Below are positions 33,823 through 45,313 of a stretch of DNA of 64,000 bases, in pieces. Location: NCBI GenBank assembly GCA_941918925.1, contig OW799233.1, positions 81,963,055 through 82,027,054 on the forward strand, written 5' to 3'. Under the pieces are notes generated by a model, which saw nothing but the letters and a program-made list of their open reading frames with translations, did no database searches and was not told the DNA's origin. The number at the start of each line of letters is the position of its first letter. The first letter of the stretch is position 1. Source of the stretch: Phyto melanocephala (lineage: Eukaryota > Arthropoda > Insecta > Diptera > Rhinophoridae). A program made the position numbers and the translations under genes.

Positions 33823-34640
33823 TATGTTAGTTTTATTACGTTTTTAATTTAAAATCTACCAAAAAAAAACATTTTGTGATCTATAACTCCTCTCGTAATG
33901 TATATATTTGAGCAATTTTCAGGGAAAGATATTTTTTTTACTCAGAAAAAATGCGTTTGAAGTTTCGTCGTTCTACGTTGGTTTATCAACGTACTGCCAT
34001 GAAATTTCGAATGTATATTTCCAGGGGAAAAAAATTTTTATTTTTTTTATTTTTTTATAGATTAAAATGTACGAAAATTTATACCGCCCAGTGTATTTTT
34101 CGGTATGTTTCAAATTAAAAACGTAATAAAACTGCCAAAATTAGATGTATGATTCTGAAATTTTGCAAACGTTGCTTTTTGGTCAAAGTTTTTGTATTAA
34201 CGGAAAATAAAAACGGCACACTCATTTTTAAACCCACCTCCCATATAACGCTTTATCTCAAATTTATATTATTTCTATACAAATAAAGATTTTGAAAGAA
34301 TAAAGGACTCTATATTGAAATATCTTAGTTGGGTTTATTGGCAAAAACTATTTCGACACGCCTAATAAACGCCCACTTTTCACGTAATCTACTGGTAATG
34401 AAATTTAAAAGCTCATAAAATCTACAAAATTAGAGGTATGTTGATAAATTCGCACAATTAGCTTTCTAGTCAATGTCATTGTTATGCCAGAAAATGGAGG
34501 CGACACGCCCACTTTAACGCCTACGTACCATATGCCGCTTTATCTTAAATTCATTAAATTTCTCTATGGACAAAGTTTTTGGAAGAATACAGTACTGTAT
34601 TGAAATATCTAACTTGAAATTTTTAGTAAAAACTACATTA
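33823..34640 (-). repeat. Family A terminal and array sequence in inverted orientation
   Basis: Contains the family A unique segment and then, inverted, CCTCCCATATAACG marks and CGCCCACTTTTCACG blocks. With 31,560-32,540 it forms an opposed pair around the rosa-like element, as in a large fold-back. Confidence 0.65.
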
Positions 34641-36597
34641 ACTTGCTTGTTTTTACTATAATTAAAAACTTGAACTTAATTTTACATAAATAAAATAAAG
34701 TGGATTTAGCTTATAATATATTTAAATGACAATATAATATATTTAATATTATGTATGTTTCTTTACTTCAAGTTCAGAAAAATGAGAATAAACAAGAATA
34801 ACTCTCTAACAACACAAAAAATGTAAAAAAGAACGGAAACGCAAAAAATAAAATTTTCATTTCGAAAAATCTGAAAAGGTTTTTATAGTTCGATAAAAGC
34901 AATATTTGTAAACACATTCGTAAGAGAGAAAGTGTAAAAACTATTAATAAAGTTTTAAAATAATCTTTTATGATAACAGAGGCATTAAATTAACTCAGAG
35001 TTACGCACAATTTATTAATAGTCATCCAGCAATTTTCGGGAGTAGCATGAAGACAGACAGACACACAAAAGTTGGTATATTCTGTTATAATTCGTCAACT
35101 GTATACACCACCAACAAAAAAAATATTATTCATGTAAAGGTATATTTTTTTACAGTTTTATTATAAGTTAAGATATAAAAAATAATAATAATACTTATGA
35201 TTTAAAATAATTATTAAAAACGACATATTCGGCTTTGCTAAACATTTATTTTTCTGAAATGATTTAAATGATTCTTGGTCTCAGCTAATGCATTATTAAA
35301 TGATTTATTTTGGTAGTTTAAAAACTATTTAATTAATTAATAATTTTTTTATGCGTTTGTTTTTGCAGAATTAAATAATTGTTTATGTGTACAATATTTT
35401 ATTTTAAGTTTTTTTTAGACAGATTATATTGTTTAAAATATACATACATATGTATACTTATATCGATTTGTTATAAACGGTATCATAAAATATTTGGCTA
35501 ATTCACAAGGGTTCCCTAAGTGTCATATTGTTATAATGTCAAAAGATTTCAAAAATTTTAAAATAATTCAAAAGTTTTGTATGGCATTTTGCAAAATTTT
35601 AGAATTTTTTTTTAATTATGAAATTATGACTATATAACACTTACTTAGCATACCTTGTAAATTAGCCAATTTTAAGAAGAATTAATAATCAAAATAGTTT
35701 ATTGATGACAATTGAATTACAATATATTAAATCAATGAATTGATGCATAAGAAACGCTTTCGAAAAAATAGAAAATAAATAAAATTTTGTTTGGTTTTGT
35801 ATGCAAATTGAGAGCTTAAAATTGTCTTTTCTTGTGTAATCGTAAATTTATAAATCAAAATATTTATTTTGAACTTAAAAGATAGTGAGGAGCAATAAGT
35901 TGTTGATAAGTTATCTTACCTGTTATCATCTATACTTGTTATCCCGCATGTATCCGACATACTTATGTGGCTTAAAAGTGACTTAGTAAAACAATGAGAC
36001 ACAAGTCTAAGACAACTTTAAAAAAATTAAACTGTTTATTATAATTATTTTTATAAATTTTTGAAAAAAATATAATTCAGGTACGTTTTTTTTTTGCTTT
36101 TTACATTTAAATATTCGATTGTTTATTTCAATGATTAATTCATGTTATTTGTAGGTTTTACATAGTTACAAGTATTATATTCATAATTGGAAAGCGATAG
36201 GTTAGTGGTGTGATGATGATTCTATAACTTTATTTTTTTAACTGACAAAGAAATTAAATTAAATCCAAGAACAACAGCCTTCTTCTTATTTGTGCTCTTA
36301 TCACTTTTTACTTTGCCTTTATATTTGTTATTTCACTCAATTTCGTATCTTTCTTTTTGTCCGTCTCGAAGCATACATACTTATTTCGTTTGACTGTTAT
36401 TTACATTAATCTCTAAAAATTTTGGTTGACAATTGTTTTCATAATTTCATCTCGTGTGCGTGTTAAAATGAAACTGAAAAAAAAATATAAAAATAATAAC
36501 AAGAATCAAATGCAAATGTATACATTAGTGCTGACAAATTCTAATATTTTTTATTATTCGAGTGCTCGGTACTAGTCAATACTTTTAACAAAGGTGT
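34641..36597. other. AT-rich sequence without recognised features
   Basis: About 2 kb. I see neither coding frames nor repeats shared with the rest of the window. It could be unique intergenic DNA. Confidence 0.5.
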
Positions 36598-36605
36598 ATT
36601 TGAAT

Positions 36606-37364
36606 CAGGGACCGCAAATAATGGTTATTTTGCAAATTTTAAACCAAAATAATCATAATAAAACAGATATGCCACAAGAAAAAGAAGAACACCAACATAA
36701 TCGTTGTTGTACGGACTACCTCTGCCAGCACTAATTTTTATTTTTTTAAGTTTTATTAAAAAAAATAATATTAATAGTTATTTTCCGAGGTTTATTTTTT
36801 GCTTTTTTTAAGTTTTATTAAAAAAAATAATATTAATAGTTATTTTCCGAGGTTTATTTTTTGCTTGGGAAAGGCCAGTTACTTTTCAAGTTTTATTTTG
36901 TGCTTAAAAAATAAAAGTTATTTTTAAGTTTTATTTTTTGGTTGGAAAATAATGGTTATTTTTCAATTTTTACTTTTTGCTTAAAAATTAATGATTATTT
37001 ATTAAGTTTTATATATAAAACTACTTTTATTTTATAACTGCGCCAATATGGGATAGCCGCTCAAGTCGACAGTAGCTGCTTTTAGAGTTTAAGCAACTTA
37101 TTTTTAATTTCCTTACAACAACGGGAGAAAGCTCTGATGGAAAATGAGGTCGTAGTTTCTGCTTCATATCTAGAAAAAAAGTAAAAATTTTAAAATAACT
37201 ATTACTTTCCAAACAAAAAGTAAAAATTGAAAAATAACTTTTATTTTCCAACCAAAAAATAAAACTTGAAAAATAACTATTATTTACAAAGCAAAAATAC
37301 AAATTTAAAAATTATCGTTAAAAAGCAATTTTTTTAATAAAAATTATAACCGTTATGGTCCCTG
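36606..37364. mobile_element. hAT-type MITE with internal palindromic repeats, 759 bp
   Basis: Ends CAGGGACC...GGTCCCTG as inverted repeats, flanked by 8-bp duplications ATTTGAAT (36598-36605) and ATTTAAAT (37365-37372), one mismatch. CAGGG termini and 8-bp duplications are hAT hallmarks. The interior holds a 62-bp direct duplication (about 36,745-36,865) and repeats of the type TTTTATTTTTTG-TTGGAAAATAA on the left that recur inverted on the right (37,165-37,300), so the whole element can fold into a long hairpin. Confidence 0.82.
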
Positions 37365-37372
37365 ATTTAAAT

Positions 37373-38482
37373 AGGTGATTGCAGTTGATCAGCTAATCAT
37401 CAGCTGAGCTATTGATTATAATTTACAACTGTCAAAAGCTGTTTTCTTCTTTGTGCGCTTGTCTACAAAAACACAAGGCGCAAAAATAAATATTTACTAA
37501 AACGAGTAACAAGAATTTAAATATTTGCAAGTTTTTTTTTGTTACAAATAAAAAAATAAAATATTTCAAAGAAAACTTTAAAAATATTGGTGTTCTTTGA
37601 GCACAAAGGAAGTTTTAATGGGGTTCCATGATGAAGGCATTTAACGTACATGGGGCGAAATTTGCGGGAAATTTTTTTAAACCAGTTCCCCTTGTATGTG
37701 GGGACCATTAGAAATTGATAATTAATGCACCTTCAAGACATCAATACCTTGATGCACCAAAGTAAATTCGTATTCAAAGTTTTGATCACCCGATTAACAC
37801 TTAAAGAATACGTCTCATATTACCTAAAACAAAAACAACAAAATTAAAATTTGTTTATTTTTTTCTCAGTTTCTTTATTTTATAATTTTTAATTTTTTAA
37901 ATCACTTGTATCGTTTTGTTTGTTGTAGCCGTGTGTTTACGTGTTTTAATATTCCTTGGTTTTAACTGATTTTTTAATTATAAAAAGCACATTTTTATAT
38001 TTATATAAAAGAATGATTTAACTACAAATCAAACAGCGAATTACATAATCTTTCAAAGACATTTAATAGTTTATTCAATTTGTTTATTGAATTTTTTGCA
38101 GTGGTTAGTTTAATATGGCACGCTAACGTATATAAAAGTAACCTAAATTATCTATATATAAGGTTGCGTTTTTAAATACAGTTATATTTTAGTCTTTAAA
38201 TTTGATTTTTTTCATTTATTCCAAAAATACAATTTTATAATATTGAGTACGAAAAATGGCACTTAACCGATACTCGGTACTTAGCTATTTAATATCTAGA
38301 CAGCACTTGCATATACATATTTGTACGGATGTATGAGTCTAGTAGAAGAAACAACAGAATATTTGTTTATAAAGATAAAGATCTGAACCGGCAAAGCCGA
38401 AGATTTTATACCTTATTGTACCTTTTAATTCAACAACATTGACCTTTCCTACTTATGCTGAAATATATTATACTATCATTTA
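37373..38482. other. AT-rich sequence, no recognised genes
   Basis: Includes an ATCAGCTGA-containing stretch near 37,400 and a decayed family B-like GGCAAAGCCGAA terminus near 38,390. Nothing codes. Confidence 0.4.
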
Positions 38483-41106
38483 ACCCGCTACTTCGTTAGC
38501 GCAGTTCTTACTATTTATTGAATACTCAAGTTCTATTTATAATTATTAAATATTTTTGGTTCAATTTATGAAAATTTATATCTCTGATTCAATTTACGTA
38601 GAATAATAAAAAGTAGTGTAAGGATATATCGGGCATATATTTCCTAACTAAAAGCCAGATCAATGCAAAAATTACCCTAAAAATAATAAAAGTAACATAT
38701 TTTCCTTCACTAAAACTTCCACTTGGTTTATTATTACCTTTATTCAGAATTCTATGTATACAAAACATAAAAAATGAAAAAAAGTAATTTTGGTCGTCCA
38801 TAATATTAGGATTTAGACCTCGGATCAAAAAACACTAATTTTAAGAATCTATGTTTACAAACGTAAAAATACAAAGAGTACAATAAAAATGCGAAAAAGG
38901 TTTTTTTGTGTCTCAAATATCATTTTAATTTTCAAATTGAATCAACAATCCCTTATTTCACTATTTTAGCTTTATAAACGTAGGAAATACCAAAAGTACC
39001 ATAAAAATTCAAAAAAGTACCTTTTTGGTCGACCATAACATTTTTAGTCTCACCTTGTAACAATAGCAAATAATTTCAAAATTCTAGCTTCGCAAACGTT
39101 GAAAATACAAAAAGTGCCATACAAATTCAAAAAAGCACCTTTTTGGTTGCCCATAACATTTTTAGTCTCACCTGGAATCAAAAGTCCTTGATTGTACAAT
39201 CCCACCTTTATACGCGTAGAAAATACCAAAAGTACCACAAAAACTCAAAAAAGTACCTTTTTGATCGACCATAACATTTTTAGTCTCACCTGGAATCAAT
39301 AGTCCTTGATTGTACAATCCTACCTTCATAAACGTAGAAAATACAAAAAGTACCATAAAAATTCAAAAAAGTACCTTTTTGGTCGACCATAACATTTTAA
39401 GTCTCACTTCGTATCAATAGCCACTAATTTCAAAATTATAGGTTCGCAAACGTTGAAAATACAAAAAGTACCATAAAAATTCAAAAAAGTACCGTTTTGC
39501 TCGCCCATAAAATTTTTAGTCTCACCTGGAATCAATAGTCCTTAATTGTACAATCCTACCTTCATTAACGTAGAAAATACAAAACGTACCATAAAAATTC
39601 AAAAAGTCCCTTTTTGGTCGCCCATAACATTTTTAGTATCACCTGGAATCAATAGTCTTTGTACAATCCTACCTTTTTGGTCGACCATAACATTTTCAGT
39701 CTCACCTTGTATCAATAGCCCCTAATTTTAAAATTCTAGCTTCGCAAACGTTGAAATACAAAAAGTATCATTTGAATTCAAAAAAGTACTTTTATGGTCG
39801 CCCATAACATTTTTAGTCTCACCTGGAATCAATAGGCCTGGATTGTACAATCCTACCTTCATTAACGTAGAAAATACAAAAAGTACCATAAAAATTCTAA
39901 AAAGTCCCTTTTTGGTCGCCCATAACATTTTTAGTCTCACCTGGAATCAATAGTCCTTGATTGTACAATCCTACCTTCATAAACGTAGAATATACCAAAA
40001 GTACCACAAAAATTCAAAAAAGTACCTTTTTGGTCGACCATAATATTTTCAGTCTCATCTTGTATAAATAGCCTCTAATTTTAAAATTCTATCTTCGCAA
40101 ACGTAGAATATATAAAAAGTACCATACAAATTCAAAAAAGTTTCTTTTTGGTCGCCCATAACATTTTTAGTCTCACCTGGAATCAATAGTCCTTTATTTT
40201 ACAATTCTACCTTTATAAACGTAGAAAATACAAAAAGTACCATAGAAAAGCGAAAAAGTACATTTTTGGTTCAAGTTCCAAATTCCAAGTTTAAAATGTT
40301 CAAATATCTATGTAACAAAATATATTAATAGACATGATTTAAAGTCAGTAAATCTACTCTTTTTTGCATAAAAGTAATTATGTTCTAAAAAGTACCAAAC
40401 TCTTCCTGATTTTTCCCTTTTCTACCCTGTTATGAATGTTTTTCAATTTTAACTAAATTACATAATTTTTTGTCTGGTGAAATCCCAATTAAAAATTTTG
40501 TAAAAATTGGCCGTCTAATTAGGAATTACATACATTTTCCGGAATTTTCCCCTTTTTGATACCTTTTTTGTCCCCAAAAAAGTTTCCAAAAATTTCACCT
40601 AAAAGTTGTCCATATTCTATTAGGAAATAATAATTGTCAAATTTTGTCCCATTGAATAATATAAGAAAAGTTTCTTTTAAAAAAGTACCAAAAAAAGGGA
40701 CAATTTTTACCTCTTATACATGTGAATTTAAAAAAAGTGCCGAATTTACATAGGATACCAAAAAAGTTTCAAATTATAGTTTTTACCCGTTTTTTCCTCT
40801 TAGGGGTTAAAAATTCTAAAAAAGGCCAGACACCTGTTAGCTTATTTTTGTGCAAATTACAATACTTTTTTAATTTAATTTGTATCATTTTTAGTTTAGC
40901 AGATATAAGATTACCGAGTTTACCAGTTTTTACCCTTTTTACCCACTTGACGTACGAATTTCCAAAAATCCCTTCTTAGTTGAGCTGTACATTGAAAGAG
41001 GAACCGATTGTCCAAATTTCATGTCTTTAGCTCTTTGCGTTTGTGCTGTGCGATGACGAATCAGTCAGTCAGTCAGTCACGTTACTCTTTTATATAAGTA
41101 TATAGA
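38483..41106 (-). mobile_element. Non-autonomous Helitron H2, 2.6 kb
   Basis: On the - strand it starts at 41106 with TCTATATACTTATATAAAAG, followed by (GACT)n, a typical Helitron 5' end with A as the preceding base. At the other end a hairpin CGCTA-ACGAAG-TAGCG (38,483-38,505) is followed by GGGTTAAAT, where CTRRT would be expected; that terminus is mutated or misplaced by a few bases. The interior carries the 118-bp array. No Rep/helicase domain is encoded. Confidence 0.7.
38740..40270 (-). repeat. 118-bp tandem array with A-B-B higher-order organisation
   Basis: The block CCATAACATTTTTAGTCTCA recurs at 39033, 39151, 39269, 39387, 39505, 39622, 39685, 39802, 39919, 40038 and 40156, with 117-119 bp spacing except one 63-bp gap where a unit lost about 55 bases. 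Two monomer classes alternate: A (CACCTTGTATCAATAG...CTTCGCAAACG) at 39033, 39387, 39685 and 40038; B (CACCTGGAATCAATAGTCC...CATAAACG) at the others. The order is A B B A B B A B B A B, a 354-bp trimer. Degenerate units extend left to about 38,740. Confidence 0.9.
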
Positions 41107-41329
41107 TAAAAAATATAGTCTATACCAGAGATTGAAATCGTTGAAGTAGGAAGAAATACAACGAAAAAATTTATGTTAATCAAACCTGAAACAAGAAAAA
41201 CATTTACATATATTTACTTAATAACATTGCATTCATATTTACATGTCAATAAATTTTTATTTTCACACACCAATCATTTGCTTGTTCATGTAATTCTTAG
41301 TAAAATCAAAAATACAACGAAATTAAGTA

Positions 41330-41720
41330 AACAAGTAAATCTTTATATTTGGCCGTGCCGAATATAATATACCATTAACGAACAGACTAAAGTCAAATCG
41401 TTTGAAAGTGTAGCCTATGTAAATATTGTTACAGAATTACATTTTAATTAGTTAATTTACAATAGTTTTATTTACATTCAACATATCCTTTGGTTAGTTG
41501 GTTGGTCGACTAACATGTTAAGTAATACACAGTGTAAATTTTGTATCATGTGCAGCATACTTCAAGGAGTAGTTATATTTCCTACAGACAGTCAGAAATT
41601 GCACTTCCCTATTCATAAGCTTTCAGAAAATATATATGTACTTTACAGGGTCGGAAATGCAAATTGTAGAAATTACAAACTGAATGACTACCCTTGCCAT
41701 TTAAATGAAGCGTATAATAA
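41330..41720 (+). mobile_element. Family B-like fragment, internally shortened
   Basis: Left end AACAAGTAAATCTTTATATT with GGC-CGT-GCC hairpin remnant at about 41,350; right-end blocks ATTCATAAGCTTTCAGAAAA and GGGTCGGAAATGCAAATTGT at 41,610-41,670. The A-rich middle is missing. Confidence 0.6.
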
Positions 41721-42235
41721 CGCGTACTATGGAAATAAAGGCGGACACACACTTATAATACATTTCCACTAACGTGTTTTGGAGATGATTATTACTTTGC
41801 TTGAAAAAAGGTACTTTGCTACTTGATTTTCCATACAAATTTCATAGGAGAAAAACATCTTACTTAACATGTTTACTGCAAAACACGTTGAAAACTGCCT
41901 ATACATCACAGCTTTGGTGTCTATGATAAGCAATTTACATTTTTAGGGCGAATTGAATTAGGTTAAGGCACCTGTCCTGCTAAAGGATCCGTTACTCTAA
42001 CGTGAACGTTGCGGATTAATAAGCGTTGCGTTCAAATTAAAATGTGGTATTTGATTGTTTAAAACATGGTATTAATCACATACATAACAATAAATAATTT
42101 AATAATTATAAATAACAAAAATTTAAAACTAAGAAGTTATGTTAAAAATTAAAATATATCACAATATAAAATTTTTATTTAAAATATCTTAAAAACTTTA
42201 CAACAATCTCCTACATGACCAAGAAATTTATAAAG
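41721..42235. other. AT-rich spacer, no recognised features
   Basis: No coding frame or repeat shared with the rest of the window was recognised. Confidence 0.4.
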
Positions 42236-42239
42236 TCTT

Positions 42240-43994
42240 AAGCCTTATGACTATGACGACTCTGAAATTTTGCACAGTTTGCTTTTTGGTGAGAGGCTTT
42301 TCTGTAACGGAAAATCAATGTGCTATGCCCACTTTAACGCCCACCTCCCATATAACGTTTTACCTTAAATTCATATAATTTCTCTACTAATGAAGATTTT
42401 GGAATAATAGAGGACTATATTGAAAGACCTAAGTTTTACTTATTAGCAAGAACAACTTTGACACGCCTACTATAACGCCCACTTTTCACGTTATCTACCG
42501 TTAATGACATTTAAAAGCTCATAAAACCGCCAAAATTAGAGGCAATGCAATTACTGTGCCAAAAAATTAAGGTGCCACGCCTACTTTTACGCCCACCTCC
42601 CATATAACGTTTTAACTAAAATTCATATAATTTCTCTATTAATAAAGATTTTGGAATAATAAAGGACTATATTGAAACATCTAAGTTGTACTCATTAGCA
42701 AAAATATTTTTGACACGGCTACTATAACGCCAACTTTTCACGTTATCTACCGTTAATGAAATTTAAAAGCTCATTAAACCGCCAAAATTAGAGATATGAT
42801 GATAAAATTTGCTACGTCCTCCCTCTAGGCAATGCAATTACTGTGCAAAAAATTAAGGTGCCACGCCTACTTTTACGCTCACCTCCCATATAACGTTTTA
42901 CCTACTATAACGCCCACTTTTCACGTTATCTACCGTTAATGAAATTTAAAAGCTCATAAAACCGACAAAATTAGAGGTATGATGATAAAATTTGCTACGT
43001 TTATCTTTGTAGTCAATGTCATTACTATTCCAGAAAATTAAGGTGCCACGCCCACTTTTACGTCCACCTCCCATATAAAGTTTTACCTAAAGTTCATGTA
43101 ATTTCTCTATTGGCATAGTTTTTGGGAAAATAAAGGACTGTATTGAAATAGCTAAGTTGTATTTATTAGCAAAAGCTTTATTGACACGCCTACTTTAACG
43201 CCCACTTTCACTAAAAGACTAAATTTACGAAAACATTTTACTATCATATCGAAGTTATTAAGGGTGGTTAAAGTTTAAGGGCCGATGTTGATTTAAATAA
43301 ATGATAATGATAATATTTGTATGGTTCAATTATGTATTTAACAAAATATTGGCCAAATGCTCCCCCCCCCCCCCTATCCTAGCCGCCACACCTCTATCTG
43401 ATGGTCCAAATTTTCAATGACAATGTTGATGCTCAATTGTTGGGCACGATGATGAATTGAGGTTGACTGCTCTTTTGCCACACTATCGCAAAAAACAGCA
43501 ATGGTGCCCATTCAACGAACTAAGAAGGCATTCACAGATTTTCTAACATTTTATACAGACCTGTTTTGCAGAAATTTAAATATATTTTACAATTCTCCCG
43601 ATTGTGAACGAACTTGAACGATTATGTTGATCAAAAGAATTACAAAGTGCACAAAATGCATTTTGATTTGAACGCCCATTTTTATAAAAAACCTGAATAA
43701 CTTTAAAGCGTTGCTCATTTGCATATCTTTCCACGGATCAAATTGAGTAAGTTTGAGATTGAGAAATGTCAAATGAAATGCAGAAAACAAATTTAAAGAC
43801 CAGGTGTAGTTCACCTTCAACATGGGCCCTTAAAATTTAACCACGCTCTACAAAGAAAGTGATATATATTTTATTATAAAGAGATTATTCCATAGCGATT
43901 AACAAAATAATAAATATTATGATTTAAATGTACACAAAATTGGTGGTGGGTATAAAAGATTCGGCACAGCCGAATATAGTGCTCTTACTTGTTT
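42240..43994 (-). mobile_element. Family A copy 3, inverted, one end only
   Basis: Mirror image of copy 2: array units with CCTCCCATATAACG marks (about 42,345-43,080), one unit shortened, then the mariner MITE inverted (about 43,260-43,855, with C13 at 43362-43374) and the terminal hairpin ATTCGGC-ACA-GCCGAAT (43959-43975) before TCTTACTTGTT. The opposite terminus is missing near 42,240. Confidence 0.75.
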
Positions 43995-44535
43995 TTCGAT
44001 ATTTTGCTAAGGCACTGGACTGCTTTTTTTGGGGAAAAATAATATTAACTTTAAATTTTTTTAAAAAAATCCTATTTTTGTAACAGTTTGTTTTTTGTTT
44101 TTTGTTTTTATCTTAGTTTTCGGGAAGTCAGAACTAAGTTTTAATATCTAAATAGTGAGTCAGAAAAAATGTCTACTTTTATTAAATTTTGTACAAATTC
44201 ATTTAGTATTAATATATTGGCATATAACTGTGCTGTAGCATAAAATTGACATTATATTAATGATACAAATTCGGGTCAGAAATATGAAGAACCTCTGTGC
44301 TTTTTTAATAAAGGTAAAAGTCGTTTTATTTACTCTCCGTACTATATACCTATTTCAGCATTTATCGTGCCTGATTTCACATATTACTGGCTTCTTTTGT
44401 TACAACTGCAACTGGCTTGCCAAAAAGAAATCTTCTAGGGTATTTTTTTTTGTCTGGTATTGTAATACATTAATATATATTAAAATTCTTGAACTGGAAG
44501 TTGTGAAAAGCCTGCCAACATATAAGTTCATCATC
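43995..44535. other. AT-rich spacer
   Basis: T-rich; no gene recognised. An open frame at 44260-44553 has no similarity that I recognise. Confidence 0.4.
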
Positions 44536-44539
44536 CATC

Positions 44540-44760
44540 GCACAACAGGATAGAAATGTTTGATACTCTTCGAAAGAATTTTTATTTTCTTTCCTAGGTT
44601 TTCTTTTAATTTTCAAATCTTTTTTATACTGTTTAATGACTTTTGAAACAGTGTGGCGATGAACCAACATATTTGTTGCTATTTTTTTTAAATTCATATT
44701 GGATTTTTTTTGAAAAGTTTTAATTATTTTGTCACGTACTTTTCTTCGCTATTCATTTTG
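44540..44760 (-). pseudogene. Tc1/mariner transposase N-terminal relic
   Basis: The - strand reads NLKKIATNMLVHRHTVSKVI followed by a basic KIKRKPRKE linker, a paired-like helix-turn-helix as in Tc1/mariner DNA-binding domains, with VRDKII-like sequence just upstream in another frame. The catalytic part is absent. Confidence 0.6.
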
Positions 44761-45313
44761 AACTGGACGGGATATATATTTTAGTAACTAATTAAGAATC
44801 AGCTGATTCGGAATGTATGCAATTACGTAAGATTAACAAGGCCTTAACTTTTATTTACGTCATGTGTATATACTATAATTTACATATTATTTTTTTGATT
44901 AACAATTTTTTCAAGTGTGGTGCTTATGTAAGTGTTTTAAATATGTATGTATGTATGTATATACATATATTTTGACATTGTGACATATTTTTTATCAGCA
45001 ATAAAATCCGTGTTGTTTTTTTTTGTGTTTGTTATCGTATCTTTGGAACTTTATTAAAATACTGAAAACTTATTTCAAGTTCAAATACAAAAACACATAT
45101 AACATCGTGGAAGCCCTTCGAAATATTTATATTGAAACAACTTGTATTGGCTGCAGTGGAAACGCTATATTGCTTTAGACCAACCTTTAACTTTTAATCA
45201 ACAGGCTAATTTAAATTTATAAATTTTTTGGAGGGTCTTGCATAAAGTAACACTTTTTAATAATTTACAAAATTTTATTTATAATAAACATTATAATAAA
45301 AAAAAATTAAAAA
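44761..45313. other. AT-rich spacer
   Basis: Contains AATCAGCTGATTCGGAATG near 44,800 and ATGTATGTATGTAT simple sequence near 44,945. No gene. Confidence 0.4.

Noticed and set aside
37373..37460. CAGCTGAT-rich stretch as a regulatory module
   Set aside because: A few CAGCTG-like words occur, but nothing else supports an enhancer.
38740..40270. Regular repeats that might suggest a CRISPR-like array
   Set aside because: Units are contiguous 118-bp tandem monomers without unique spacers, in a eukaryotic Helitron.
44260..44553. 97-codon + strand frame
   Set aside because: No recognisable domain; overlaps a Tc1 N-terminal relic on the opposite strand and is AT-rich.
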